A stretch of DNA of 47,385 nucleotides from Verrucomicrobiota bacterium (GCA_025457615.1 JALOTZ010000043.1:1-47385); one strand, 5' to 3'. Counted from the stretch's first letter, positions 18,085-25,247 are shown. Translations and numbers: made by a program. The notes: generated from the letters alone by a model not told the origin.

Positions 18085-18474
18085 ATGGGCGCATGCGTGT
18101 TTGTAGCCAGTGGATTGCGGTTTGAAGTGGACGGGTATTTGCGGACCACTTCGTTCAAGCCGGTGTCGGTGTTCCGGAAGGGCGAGATTCCCAGCAAGGA
18201 ATCCATCGCCCGGCCAGATTCGGGATTCGTTGTGCTGGTGAGTGAAGGAACCGTGGCCGAACAGGTGGGGTCTGCCATGACGTTTCTGTCCCGGCACGAG
18301 CCCGATTTCCAAACCATGCGACAGCACGGCGTGGACAATCTGCTGTTCGACTTCGGCGTGGAACGAACCGGGAAGATCCAGGAGTCCCATTACCTGCCGC
18401 CCGAGTTGATTGCCCGAATGGGGCTGTTGGGACTGGGATTGATTTTTTCCACCGTCCAACTGCCCCAAGGCTAA
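18085..18474 (+). CDS. Hypothetical protein on the opposite strand, faintly DUF4279-like
   Basis: This 129-residue protein is the only plus-strand gene inside the 16-27 kb minus-strand operon. The sequence looks genuinely coding, with alternating beta and helix pattern: an N-terminal 'VASGLRFEVDGYL', a middle 'DSGFVVLVS', and a C-terminal helix 'YLPPELIARMGLLGLGLIFS'. The layout recalls DUF4279/Imm-type small proteins, but I see no diagnostic residue. It has no obvious ribosome binding site before ATG 18085. Its stop overlaps the 3' end of the convergent 76-residue gene by 4 nt, so the main operon transcript would be antisense to it. It may be a later insertion. Confidence 0.55.
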   Translation: MGACVFVASGLRFEVDGYLRTTSFKPVSVFRKGEIPSKESIARPDSGFVVLVSEGTVAEQVGSAMTFLSRHEPDFQTMRQHGVDNLLFDFGVERTGKIQESHYLPPELIARMGLLGLGLIFSTVQLPQG

Positions 18475-18701
18475 CGGTTGAAGTATTGGTGTTCCCAGGC
18501 GAGGCAGGCTTGGCGCGAAGTATGGCTGAACAACAGTTCACCCTCCGGGCTTTTGACCTCCCACTCCTGGGCTGTGTTGTTGAATTCGATGGTGGAGGCC
18601 CGGGCGATTTCCAAGGCCCCCAGCGTGGACAGATCAATCGCTTCGGTGAACAGGCAGTGCCCATTCCCGGCGGGATCGAACTTCAGGACAGGCGTATTCA
18701 T
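18471..18701 (-). CDS. Small hypothetical protein
   Basis: The 76-residue product is not one I recognise. It opens 'MNTPVLKFDPAGNG' and closes 'ACLAWEHQYFNR', with a beta-rich core 'EWEVKSPEGELLFSHTS', suggesting a compact mixed fold without membrane segments. It overlaps the DUF2997 gene by an ATGA junction (18698-18701), so it is translationally coupled to the DUF1257-DUF2997 pair and is probably a third conserved partner of that module. Its 3' end overlaps the convergent plus-strand gene by 4 nt. Confidence 0.65.
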   Translation of the reverse strand: MNTPVLKFDPAGNGHCLFTEAIDLSTLGALEIARASTIEFNNTAQEWEVKSPEGELLFSHTSRQACLAWEHQYFNR

Positions 18702-18892
18702 GCGCCGAGCCTTTGTTGCCGTTTCGCCGTGCGCGACTGGTGATACTCGGGTTTCTTCGCCCGGTGATTTACGACGCCAAGGGCTTCCTCCAGGAACCGG
18801 GTTGCCTGTTCACAATCCGCTCCCTTGAACCCGACCGCGTCGATCTTAATCTCACCCGTGGGTAACACGATGATTTCGATGCTGCGATTCAT
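18698..18892 (-). CDS. DUF2997 protein
   Basis: The 64-residue product matches the small DUF2997 family: a first beta hairpin 'IEIIVLPTGEIKIDAVGFKG', then 'CEQATRFLEEALG', then a short basic tail. The function of the family is unknown. Here it overlaps both neighbours by ATGA junctions and follows a DUF1257 gene directly; I recall DUF2997 and DUF1257 as recurring neighbours. The start at 18892 is chosen because the family begins there and the start overlaps the DUF1257 stop. It is likely a small accessory of the AAA+/DUF1257 system. Confidence 0.8.
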   Translation of the reverse strand: MNRSIEIIVLPTGEIKIDAVGFKGADCEQATRFLEEALGVVNHRAKKPEYHQSRTAKRQQRLGA

Positions 18893-19272
18893 GACGCACC
18901 TCCGAGCAGAACGAGTTTGATGGCCCCGTTTCGTTGCGGCTGGCGCATGACGGAGAAACCCTTTTTGCGGGCCTCCGCCGTCGCCTTGTGAACGCCATAC
19001 AACTGCAGCAGCTTGCCGAAATTGCTGCCAACCTGTTGCTCGACGTGTCCCTGCCACCAATCGGTCGTGAGACCGAAGGTGCCATCGGGTTGTTTGTTCA
19101 CCGCGATGTCGTAGGGGCCGGCGAGTTGAATGACGAAGTCGCCGTGACGAGTCTGCCCAGCGTAGCCCCGGGCATGGGCGTTCTGGAGGAGCGGCAGGCT
19201 AAGTTCTTTGCACGCGGCCTCCAGTGCCGCGATGTCCTTGATTTGGGTTTTAATAGTGGTGAAGTGACTCAC
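18889..19272 (-). CDS. DUF1257 (Ycf35-like) protein
   Basis: The 127-residue product is a clear DUF1257/Ycf35 relative: 'MSHFTTIKTQIKDIAALEAACKEL' type start, 'YDIAVNKQPDGTFGLTTDWW' in the middle, and a C-terminal 'NFGKLLQLYGVHKATAEARKKGF'. The family is found in cyanobacteria and some plastids and its biochemical role is unknown. The start is GTG at 19272, with GAAAGGAAAAC positioned as ribosome binding site. It is followed without gap by DUF2997. The coupling with a Ycf46-like AAA+ protein in the same operon suggests that DUF1257 is a substrate adaptor or regulator of the ATPase, which is an inference. Confidence 0.8.
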   Translation of the reverse strand: MSHFTTIKTQIKDIAALEAACKELSLPLLQNAHARGYAGQTRHGDFVIQLAGPYDIAVNKQPDGTFGLTTDWWQGHVEQQVGSNFGKLLQLYGVHKATAEARKKGFSVMRQPQRNGAIKLVLLGGAS

Positions 19273-19301
19273 AGTTTTCCTTTCAGGTTATGGGTTGGGG
19301 T

Positions 19302-19637
19302 TTAGCAGCCGGGGCAGGCGAGGTTTTCAATCGCGTCATCCTCGGCGGATTGACCGCAGCGAACGCAGACGTGCGTGTGCGGACTGAACAGATGCTCCCG
19401 CCCGGTGAGTTCATCAAGCGTGGTGGGGGGTGCGAATTCCGTGGCTGGGCCTTGGACGAACACCCGTTCGCTGTCGGGACCGTTCTCCCAGCACGGATCG
19501 GCGCTTACGTTTTCAAACCGTCCCTCGCGCAGCGCCTTGCGAATCTGGCGAAGGGCAGCCTTCTCGGTCTTGGCCTCGACGACAAAGTCCGCGTAACAGG
19601 CGATGTCGTAGGCATAGGAACAGACGAACTTGGGCAT
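19302..19637 (-). CDS. Small protein with C-terminal zinc ribbon
   Basis: The 111-residue product has an N-terminal alpha/beta part ('FVVEAKTEKAALRQIRKAL') and a C-terminal four-cysteine ribbon with the pairs CVRC and CPGC, about 16 residues apart, at the very end of the chain. No enzyme motif is visible. The N-terminal 'A.T...A...IRKAL..G' helix resembles small domains that occur with DUF1257 clusters. It lies 29 nt upstream of the DUF1257 gene in the transcription order, so it belongs to the same module. The zinc binding is inferred from the cysteine spacing. Confidence 0.65.
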   Translation of the reverse strand: MPKFVCSYAYDIACYADFVVEAKTEKAALRQIRKALREGRFENVSADPCWENGPDSERVFVQGPATEFAPPTTLDELTGREHLFSPHTHVCVRCGQSAEDDAIENLACPGC

Positions 19638-19673
19638 GGTTCAATCGATTGAGGGTTAATGTCGAAGCAACAA

Positions 19674-19703
19674 GGGCGGCCCAGTCCGAAGACCAGGCCG
19701 CCC
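19674..19703 (-). other. Intergenic hairpin with UUCG tetraloop
   Basis: In the minus-strand transcript GGGCGGCC and GGCCGCCC form an 8-bp stem with a 2-nt mismatch block and an inner GUC-UUCG-GAC tip, a very stable tetraloop. It lies between the DUF3150-like stop and the zinc-ribbon start, after an A/C-rich stretch. There is no U-tract, so it is more likely a processing, stability or attenuation element than a full terminator. Confidence 0.6.
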
Positions 19704-19723
19704 CGTTGGTTTGGTTGGTTGGG

Positions 19724-20728
19724 CTAAGCGGCGAGTTGGAACTTGCGTCGTCCCAGTCCGCCGAAGCGTTGGACCAGTGCGGTGGCATCCTGCCGGGCCA
19801 GTTCACGGGCGGTGTCCGCCAGCCTGGCGAGACCGGATTCGAGGGTCGCCCGGGCGGATGAACCGCCAGTGCGATACTCCTCGGCTGTCCGGGTGAGTAG
19901 TTCCCGGCGCACCGTCTCCAACTGCTGCTCCATCTCCGCGTCACCGACGAAGTTCATTTGCTTGAACTGGTCGATGAAACGGATGAGACGGTTCAGCGTT
20001 TTCTGGTGAACGCCGGTTTCGCCCGTGCGGATGCTTTGCAACATGTCGCCGCAAAGCTGCGCGGTTTGCTCCCGGAGACTGGTGACGCACTCCGCAATAA
20101 ACGACTGTGTCTGCTCACGGATCTTCGCCGCCGCTTCCCGGGCTGCCTGCTGTCTGGCTTCGATCAGATTTTCCTGATCGCCGAGGTCCAGCAGGTCCAT
20201 CCCGAGTCGCTCCGGCACGGCGATCTGGAACAGTTGGGTGTCGAAGCCGAACTTTCGTTCAAGCGTCTGGGCCGGCGGGAAGGCCGCCTCGATGGCAGCC
20301 ACCACCCGGGCCGGGTCATCGGACAGGTTGCTTGCCATCTCGCGCCATTCTTCCAGCGCGGCGTCGCGGAGCTTGCCGTATTGGGAGACGAACTGGTTCT
20401 TGGCCAGCCAGAACTCCGCTTCATGCGCCTTCAACTTCCCGGTTACCTCGCCCAACTTCGCGTTGGGAATGAAGTGAGCCAAGCCGTTGAGGAATGGAAA
20501 CGTGTTGGCCTCCACCAGCGCATGCGCCCGGCTTTCGACGAGCGCCAGCGCGGCGGTCGCCTCCTTCGGCAACAGCCGCTTATGACCAAGGCTGATGAGC
20601 CGCTCCGAGACCTTGTCCGGTTCGAGCCCGATGTCTTCGGCCTTGAGCTTCTTGTGCGCCCTCCAGTATCGAACGCTGACGTTGATGAGGACGCCCTCCC
20701 GCGTGAGGGATTGCAGTAGTGGATTCAT
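19724..20728 (-). CDS. DUF3150-like coiled-coil protein
   Basis: The 334-residue protein is mostly helical, rich in Ala, Glu, Arg and Leu, with probable coiled coil over residues 180-320 ('EARQQAAREAAAKIREQTQ'). The N-terminal part, 'VSVRYWRAHKKLKAEDIGL' then 'LGHKRLLPKEA' and 'FLNGLAHFIPNAKLGEV', follows the pattern of DUF3150 proteins, which I recall as found beside AAA+ ATPases on mobile elements. The ATG at 20728 is preferred; a TTG nine bases upstream is also in frame. Its function is unknown, but its place in an AAA+ operon suggests it is a partner of the Ycf46-like ATPase. The family call is moderate. Confidence 0.5.
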   Translation of the reverse strand: MNPLLQSLTREGVLINVSVRYWRAHKKLKAEDIGLEPDKVSERLISLGHKRLLPKEATAALALVESRAHALVEANTFPFLNGLAHFIPNAKLGEVTGKLKAHEAEFWLAKNQFVSQYGKLRDAALEEWREMASNLSDDPARVVAAIEAAFPPAQTLERKFGFDTQLFQIAVPERLGMDLLDLGDQENLIEARQQAAREAAAKIREQTQSFIAECVTSLREQTAQLCGDMLQSIRTGETGVHQKTLNRLIRFIDQFKQMNFVGDAEMEQQLETVRRELLTRTAEEYRTGGSSARATLESGLARLADTARELARQDATALVQRFGGLGRRKFQLAA

Positions 20729-20737
20729 ACGCTTCAA

Positions 20738-21169
20738 TCAGGCGGGCATGCGAGTGCGGAGTCGGTCCCACATCTGGAGCACGGCGCCGAGGCCGAGCAA
20801 CGCGAGGAGTGCGACGATGAGTGGTGTCAGCTTCGCCAATACGACAATCGCCGTGGCGACGGCCGCAGCGACGCCGCACGCGATGAGCACTTTCTTGAGC
20901 TTTGCTTGGTCGAGGTGCGCGAGCCGCGACGTGATGCCGCCCTTGATTCGCTGCGTCAGACGCCGCGCCTGCCGACGAATCTTCGCGGTGAACCGGACGG
21001 TCGAGTGCGGAACGTCCAACACCCGGCGCGTCTTGGCCGTGCGGGTTGACTTACGAGGTGCCGCCTTCTTGCGGGACGCTTTGATTTCCGGCTGCGCGAC
21101 TTGCGGCTCGCTGGCGGGGATCGCCAGGTTCGGGAGGATGATGGGATTGAACGGGGTTTCTTCTTTCAT
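20738..21169 (-). CDS. Membrane protein with basic N-terminal region
   Basis: The 143-residue product has an N-terminal Pro-rich stretch, a strongly basic middle ('RKKAAPRKSTRTAKTRR') and two adjacent hydrophobic segments near residues 100-117 and 118-135 that would form a hairpin in the membrane. No family is recognised. ATG 21169 is chosen because AAAGG lies 7-8 nt upstream, as in several genes of this operon; the upstream extension would run into the hairpin. The basic tail could bind nucleic acid and tether the operon's other proteins to the membrane, but this is speculation from composition only. Confidence 0.6.
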   Translation of the reverse strand: MKEETPFNPIILPNLAIPASEPQVAQPEIKASRKKAAPRKSTRTAKTRRVLDVPHSTVRFTAKIRRQARRLTQRIKGGITSRLAHLDQAKLKKVLIACGVAAAVATAIVVLAKLTPLIVALLALLGLGAVLQMWDRLRTRMPA

Positions 21170-21202
21170 GTTTGCCTTTCTTGGTTTGGGTTTGGAAACG
21201 AA

Positions 21203-21236
21203 GAAGCCGGAGCAGCACATTGGCTACTCCGGCTTC
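21203..21236 (-). other. Intergenic hairpin (10-bp stem)
   Basis: GAAGCCGGAG and CTCCGGCTTC form a perfect 10-bp stem with a 14-nt loop between the C39-like peptidase stop and the next start. It is followed in the transcript by an A/C-rich stretch and the AAAGG ribosome binding site. It lacks a U-tract. Confidence 0.6.
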
Positions 21237-21264
21237 GGATAGATCCTGCGTCAGGTGACGAAGG

Positions 21265-21882
21265 TTACTTCTTCTTCTTTACGGGGCGGGACGGGCGGAC
21301 GGGCTTCCGGGCGTTTGCTTTCCAGCAAACAATGCCTTCACCCGGCGGCCTCCATTGGCGGCGGAAGTCTGCCCACTTCACCCGCTGCCGGGCGACAAAG
21401 TGCCAGCCTTGACCGGCGACGAACAAGGTGTTGGGCCGGCGACCGTAGCCGTAAACGACCACCCAATGATCCGTCGCCTTGTCCTTGGTCTTAACGCAAA
21501 CCATGACCGGCCGCCCGGCATCAATGGCATTGCAGATGTCGTCGAAGGTCAGGTCTGTCTTTCGGGACACGCCAACGCCCAGCGAGCGCAAGGCCCGCGT
21601 GACGCGCATGGTTCCGGCTCCGGATTCCAGCGTTGGATCGACCGCCGAGTGGATGCGCTCGAAGCTCATCAGCGGACGCAGAAACCTCACGACCATGGCC
21701 GACGCCACCGCTCCGCAGGCGTAAGTGTTGACTTGCCGGTAACCCGTCAGATCGAGCGTGACTTCACCAGGACGATTCGCTTTCTGCAACGGCACCCGCA
21801 CGGCGGCGTAATTCGTCAGGTCGCTCACCGCATCGGCCAATCGTCCGGCGTGGTCTTTGATCAGTTGTAGGGCGCGTTTCAA
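21265..21882 (-). CDS. C39-like papain-fold cysteine peptidase
   Basis: The 205-residue product has the C39-type layout: an N-terminal helix, then 'YRQVNTYACGAVASAMVVRFL' with the probable catalytic Cys near residue 55, a middle 'DDICNAIDAGRPVMVCV' and 'DHWVVVYGYG' with the catalytic His, followed by a beta strand and Asp region. The final 20 residues are very basic (KPVRPSRPVKKKK). The start is TTG at 21882, with ATAGGAAT as ribosome binding site; no in-frame ATG lies further upstream. There is no signal peptide, so it should act inside the cell, perhaps processing a partner encoded in the same operon. Peptidase activity is inferred from the motifs only. Confidence 0.65.
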   Translation of the reverse strand: MKRALQLIKDHAGRLADAVSDLTNYAAVRVPLQKANRPGEVTLDLTGYRQVNTYACGAVASAMVVRFLRPLMSFERIHSAVDPTLESGAGTMRVTRALRSLGVGVSRKTDLTFDDICNAIDAGRPVMVCVKTKDKATDHWVVVYGYGRRPNTLFVAGQGWHFVARQRVKWADFRRQWRPPGEGIVCWKANARKPVRPSRPVKKKK

Positions 21883-21920
21883 TCAGTGGTATTCCTATGG
21901 AATTCTTGACGACCAGACAA

Positions 21921-21955
21921 GTCCGGGAGACAGGCGACGTGCCTGCCTCCCGGAC
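21921..21955 (-). other. Intergenic hairpin (near-continuous 14-bp stem)
   Basis: GTCCGGGAG and CTCCCGGAC form the outer stem and CAGGC/GCCTG the inner stem around a 5-nt loop, with a single A-C mismatch between. It sits between the sliding clamp stop and the C39-like peptidase start. It is the strongest of the operon's internal hairpins and has no U-tract after it. Confidence 0.65.
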
Positions 21956-21961
21956 ATCGGC

Positions 21962-23473
21962 TTAGATGGCGACCTTCTGCAGGCTGCGCAGTGTCGCCCG
22001 CACGGATTCGACTTCCTTTGCGCTCGCCTTCTTCTCGCGCTCCGCCGCTCGGAGGAGATCCAGGGTGGCATTTAGTTCGATGATGACGTCACGCAACCCG
22101 GTCTTAACCGTTTCGATTTGCGTCACGGCGACGCTCAGGGCCGAACCGTTCTGGCCATTCGTGCCGTTGTGGTTGCCATTGGTGGGTTCAGCCTTCGGCT
22201 GGAGGTTGCCGCGCCGGGGCGGCGTGAGGTTGGTTTCTGCGGGCATGGTAGTCCTTTCGTCCGTCTGGGTTGGTTCCGGAGCCTCGGCGGACGGTGTCGC
22301 CGGGGCTGCGGTCTCAGCTTCTGGCTGAGGAGTGGGTTGGGGTGAAGTGGCGGATTCCAGCCGGATAGGCATGGCCACCAGTTTGCGACCGGGAGCCGTA
22401 AACAGGATGGGACTCAGTTCATCCGTGATCTCAAAGCTGGTGAACCCGAACCGGAGCGCCTTGGTGACGAAGGTGCGGTTGAGCCGGATCTGGGCATCAT
22501 CCCCGGTGACCGTGGCACCCGGCACCGGCACCTGACTGGATGCCGGATCGCCTTTGGCGCGGGCCGACAGGGAGAACTGGCCGTTGGCCACGATCAGGTC
22601 CACAGGTTGGTAGTTGTCGTCACTGCCTGGCATTCGGGGGAGCGCGTCGAGCATCAGGCCGACCGACTCCTCGCTCAACGTAACGCGGGTCACGTTACGG
22701 TCCTCCGTCGGCACGACCTGGCGCCAGTTGGGGTAGTTGCCCTGAATCGGCTTGGTAATGAAGCTCCAGTGGTCAGACTGAAGTTCCAACCACTCGGGCT
22801 CGCCCTTCTTGTCGGTCAATAGGCCGACGCGCCAGTTGCCATCGGCGTTGAACCCGGACCAACCAAGGAACTTCCTGTTGGGCACGATGACCGATTGCGG
22901 CAGATCGAACTGGAACGTGTTCGCCGAAAACAAGTGGCGACCATCCGTGCCGACCACCGAATGACAGCCGGATTGCGTGAGATCGAGGCACGCGCCGTTG
23001 ATCACATGCCGTGAGGAGTCCGTGCTCGCGCATTCGAGTGCCTCCCGGAGTGCCTTCTTGAACGCCGCTTCACCCGTGAGCGTCGGCTCCGGCACGGCGG
23101 GCACGGCCGGCCATTCCTTCAGCGGATGCGTCGTCAGCGATTGCGCCACGGTGGCGGTGCCAAAGCTGGATTGGACGCTGACCTTGCCGTCCTCCTGCAC
23201 GAGACGAAGCGCGTTCTTGGCGCCCTTGACGATCCGGTTGAGCGGATCGAAAGGGATGAGGCAGGCCGGGAAGCGGCCAGGATTGGTTGCTTGGACAAGG
23301 CCGGTCGCGAACGAATCGAGGTCGGTGACTTGGAAACGAGCATCGCCGTTGGCGTCGGCTTCGATGCGGACGCAACCCAAGACGGGGAGCGTGGATTTGC
23401 TGCTGATGACTTTCGACAAGCCGGCGAAGGCGTTCTTCAGGGCGACAGCCGGGAATTCAATTGTGTGTTGCAT
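21962..23473 (-). CDS. DNA polymerase III beta sliding clamp-like protein with C-terminal extension
   Basis: The 503-residue protein resembles DnaN in its first 375 residues: 'KNAFAGLSKVISSKSTLPVLGCVRI' at the start, 'GTDGRHLF' and 'NYPNW' in the middle, and 'LSPILFT...LVAMPIRL' at the end, covering the three clamp domains. Usual DnaN length is about 370. The extra 125 residues are a Pro/Ala/Glu-rich linker, an Asn/Gly-rich stretch and a terminal coiled coil ('AAEREKKASAKEVESVRATL'). MQHTIEF at 23473 is chosen, with AAAAGGAAAC upstream. A clamp outside the usual dnaA-dnaN locus, inside an accessory operon with ligase and nuclease genes, suggests an element-encoded paralogue that loads its own repair or replication proteins. 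Confidence 0.8.
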   Translation of the reverse strand: MQHTIEFPAVALKNAFAGLSKVISSKSTLPVLGCVRIEADANGDARFQVTDLDSFATGLVQATNPGRFPACLIPFDPLNRIVKGAKNALRLVQEDGKVSVQSSFGTATVAQSLTTHPLKEWPAVPAVPEPTLTGEAAFKKALREALECASTDSSRHVINGACLDLTQSGCHSVVGTDGRHLFSANTFQFDLPQSVIVPNRKFLGWSGFNADGNWRVGLLTDKKGEPEWLELQSDHWSFITKPIQGNYPNWRQVVPTEDRNVTRVTLSEESVGLMLDALPRMPGSDDNYQPVDLIVANGQFSLSARAKGDPASSQVPVPGATVTGDDAQIRLNRTFVTKALRFGFTSFEITDELSPILFTAPGRKLVAMPIRLESATSPQPTPQPEAETAAPATPSAEAPEPTQTDERTTMPAETNLTPPRRGNLQPKAEPTNGNHNGTNGQNGSALSVAVTQIETVKTGLRDVIIELNATLDLLRAAEREKKASAKEVESVRATLRSLQKVAI

Positions 23474-23509
23474 GACTGATGTTTCCTTTTGTTGTGGTTT
23501 GAAAAGCCA

Positions 23510-23542
23510 GCCGCCCACGACCCGGTGTGGATCATGGGCGGC
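23510..23542 (-). other. Intergenic hairpin (11-bp stem)
   Basis: GCCGCCCACGA and TCATGGGCGGC pair over 11 bp with one wobble (A-C/G-U type) around an 11-nt loop. It lies between the 63-residue gene and the sliding clamp, preceded by an A/C-rich stretch and followed by one that leads to the AAAAGGAAAC ribosome binding site. Confidence 0.55.
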
Positions 23543-23567
23543 AGGCAGGTTTGGGTTGATGGATTGC

Positions 23568-23759
23568 TTACTTGATCGTTTTGCCCACGGATGGGTGGCG
23601 TTGCACTTCCGACCGGATGAATGCCTTGAGTTGGCCTTCACACTTCAGAAAGAAGTCGCCACCGACCCGGGTGAACTTGTGCGCCCGGTGCTTCGCCATT
23701 TCCAAAGCGAACTCGCGGACATTCTTGCGATTGAGGAGTCGGACCTTGGGCACACTCAT
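23568..23759 (-). CDS. Small basic hypothetical protein
   Basis: The 63-residue product is basic and contains 'NVREFALEMAKHRAHKFTRVGGDFFLKCEGQLKAFI', a helix-strand-helix pattern that would fit a small nucleic-acid-binding fold. I do not recognise the family. ATG 23759 is chosen because it overlaps the end of the ligase OB fragment in an ATGA junction; the longer reading lies inside that fragment. It is followed by a hairpin and the clamp gene. Its small size and basic charge suggest an accessory protein of the ligase or clamp, which is only positional inference. Confidence 0.6.
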   Translation of the reverse strand: MSVPKVRLLNRKNVREFALEMAKHRAHKFTRVGGDFFLKCEGQLKAFIRSEVQRHPSVGKTIK

Positions 23760-23950
23760 GCCGCTTGCGCCTCCGCCGCGGTTGGCTTGAACTTCAGTTG
23801 CGAGCGGACGCACTCGTGCTGCTCCACGTCGGATCGCTCACCCAGATAGACCGGCTGATAGACGATTCCGCTTTCCGGAAACGCATACAAGTAACGGACC
23901 TCGACCACGCCGCCGATGACCGGGATGTGGTGATTGGGCGGGATGGTCAC
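23756..23950 (-). pseudogene. Detached OB-domain fragment of the ATP-dependent DNA ligase
   Basis: This 64-codon frame encodes the typical C-terminal end of ATP-dependent DNA ligases: 'VVEVRYLYAF', 'YQPVYLGERSDV' and 'SQLKFKP'. In-frame coding potential continues upstream of the apparent GTG as 'FGKDGWALAGNVTIPPNH', the normal run-up to that motif. It is therefore the OB-fold end of the ligase gene, separated from the body by a one-base frame change and apparent loss of OB-domain sequence. Unless translated by frameshifting or re-initiation, this part is not joined to the catalytic domain. Confidence 0.7.
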
Positions 23951-24798
23951 GTTACCGGCGAGTGCCCAGCCGTCCTTGCCGAATAGAATTTGTGCTTTAA
24001 CTGTGGCCCGCCCGAGTTGGGACGACCGGGTGTGTAGGGCGCGTCCAACCGTTTGAAGACGATGCCTTCCTTCCCGGCGGCTTGCAGCGTGGCGTGCATC
24101 CGGATCTTTTGCTCCGCTGTGTAGGCGGTCTCCGTGAAGCGGATGGCCCGCTGCTGAACGGACGCCAGCAGGTTGATCAACTCGGTCTGCCGGTTTTTGT
24201 ATTTCCGCGCCCGGATGTCCTGGCCATCGAAGTTCAGGAGGTCGAAGACGTGGAACACGTCACCAACGCTTTCGCCGTCCAGCACACAGTCGCCGGGCAT
24301 GAGGCGGAATGCTTGAAAGACCGGCTCCGGCAGACCGACCAGCAGACCCTTGCGGTTGATCCCGTCAATCGCCGCACCTTCCTTGCGCAGGAGCAGCCGC
24401 CGGCCGTCAAACTTTTCTTGCGCGACATAGGCCGCGTCCCTGAGCAGACGCTGCACCTCGGCTTCTTCGATGGGATTGAGCAACTGCGGCAGGTAGCCGG
24501 ACGGTTGCTTGTCGCCGTTGCCGCCGACGTAGGGCGTGCCGTCCGGGCCGGGCGTGTAGCCTTTGGCCATCTTCTCGCGGACCAACTTGTCGAAGATGCG
24601 CTTCGCTTCGTCGTAGTTGACCGGGCTGTTGGTCTTGCTCCCGGTGCTTAACGTGGCGCCGCGACGCCCGTAGGCGAAGGTGACGGAGAACTTTCCATCG
24701 CCCGCCGGTTCGATCGCGCACTGGTAGACTTTGTCGGAGGAACCTTCGCGGAAATACAACGTGATGTTGTCGGTGGGATTTGCAGTGAGTGTGTTCAT
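23947..24798 (-). CDS. WGR-domain ATP-dependent DNA ligase, frameshifted near the C-terminus
   Basis: The 283-residue product has an N-terminal WGR-like domain (residues 10-80, 'KVYQCAIEP' and 'FAYGRRG') and a DNA ligase adenylation domain: motif I 'EKFDGRR' with the AMP-accepting Lys at 129, motif III 'VLDGES', 'HVFDLL', and motif IV/V 'EGIVFKRLDAPY' with 'LKHKFY'. The OB domain needed for nick sealing is missing from this frame: after KHKFY the frame runs into seven unrelated residues and a stop, while the OB end continues in another frame. ATG 24798 is chosen because the upstream extension overlaps the neighbouring gene. The enzyme may be inactive or may depend on frameshifting. Confidence 0.75.
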   Translation of the reverse strand: MNTLTANPTDNITLYFREGSSDKVYQCAIEPAGDGKFSVTFAYGRRGATLSTGSKTNSPVNYDEAKRIFDKLVREKMAKGYTPGPDGTPYVGGNGDKQPSGYLPQLLNPIEEAEVQRLLRDAAYVAQEKFDGRRLLLRKEGAAIDGINRKGLLVGLPEPVFQAFRLMPGDCVLDGESVGDVFHVFDLLNFDGQDIRARKYKNRQTELINLLASVQQRAIRFTETAYTAEQKIRMHATLQAAGKEGIVFKRLDAPYTPGRPNSGGPQLKHKFYSARTAGHSPVT

Positions 24799-24808
24799 AA
24801 TTGTGGTT

Positions 24809-25054
24809 TCAACGGATGATCCGCCCAAACGAGTCATGCCAGCGGCCCATGTCGATCAGGCAGCAGGGTTCGTCGGGGAATCGCGCCTTGACCTGTTTCT
24901 GGTAGGCCACGGCTTTGGTTTTGTTCTCGAACGAGCGGTCGAACAGACCGTGTTCACTAGCTCCGTCCGGCGGCATGACGCGCCAGCGGAAATGGTTTCG
25001 ATAGCGGATCGGGCCGCGTTGCAGCGACGGTCGCTCCAAGGTTGCGTTGCTCAT
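24809..25054 (-). CDS. Small hypothetical protein
   Basis: The 81-residue product is unrecognised. Its middle, 'FRWRVMPPDGASEHGLFDRSFENKTKAVAYQKQVKARFP', shows strands followed by an amphipathic helix, and it ends 'MGRWHDSFGRIIR'. It has Arg/Lys-rich surface character and two adjacent Cys near residue 67. No membrane segment is visible. It ends 10 nt before the ligase start and is therefore probably expressed with it. ATG 25054 is preferred over a start nine codons upstream because that extension would enter the hairpin at 25065-25088. Confidence 0.55.
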   Translation of the reverse strand: MSNATLERPSLQRGPIRYRNHFRWRVMPPDGASEHGLFDRSFENKTKAVAYQKQVKARFPDEPCCLIDMGRWHDSFGRIIR

Positions 25055-25064
25055 AAAGGGAAGT

Positions 25065-25088
25065 GCCGGGTGCACTGCCACACCCGGC
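25065..25088 (-). other. Intergenic hairpin (8-bp stem)
   Basis: GCCGGGTG and CACCCGGC form a perfect 8-bp stem with an 8-nt loop directly upstream of the 81-residue gene, ending about 10 nt before its ATG. It could restrict ribosome access to that start. The rest of this 193-nt gap also contains an inverted pair of the motif CGGATAC(T/C)TCGGAT at about 25125 and 25212. Confidence 0.5.
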
Positions 25089-25247
25089 GGAAGGTTGAAT
25101 CGGGAGGGCAGCGGCTCCTTGTCGCGGATACCTCGGATGGTTTTTGCTCACTCGATTCAGCAGGGCGAGGTCGAATGACGCCCGTCCGATTCTGAAACGA
25201 GTTGAAGCCGGCTATCCGAAGTATCCGACCTCCCGGGTGAGGGAGTG

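Noticed and set aside
19958..20719. 253-codon plus-strand frame opposite the DUF3150-like gene
   Set aside because: It is a shadow of the helical minus-strand protein, which fits the operon direction and overlap pattern.
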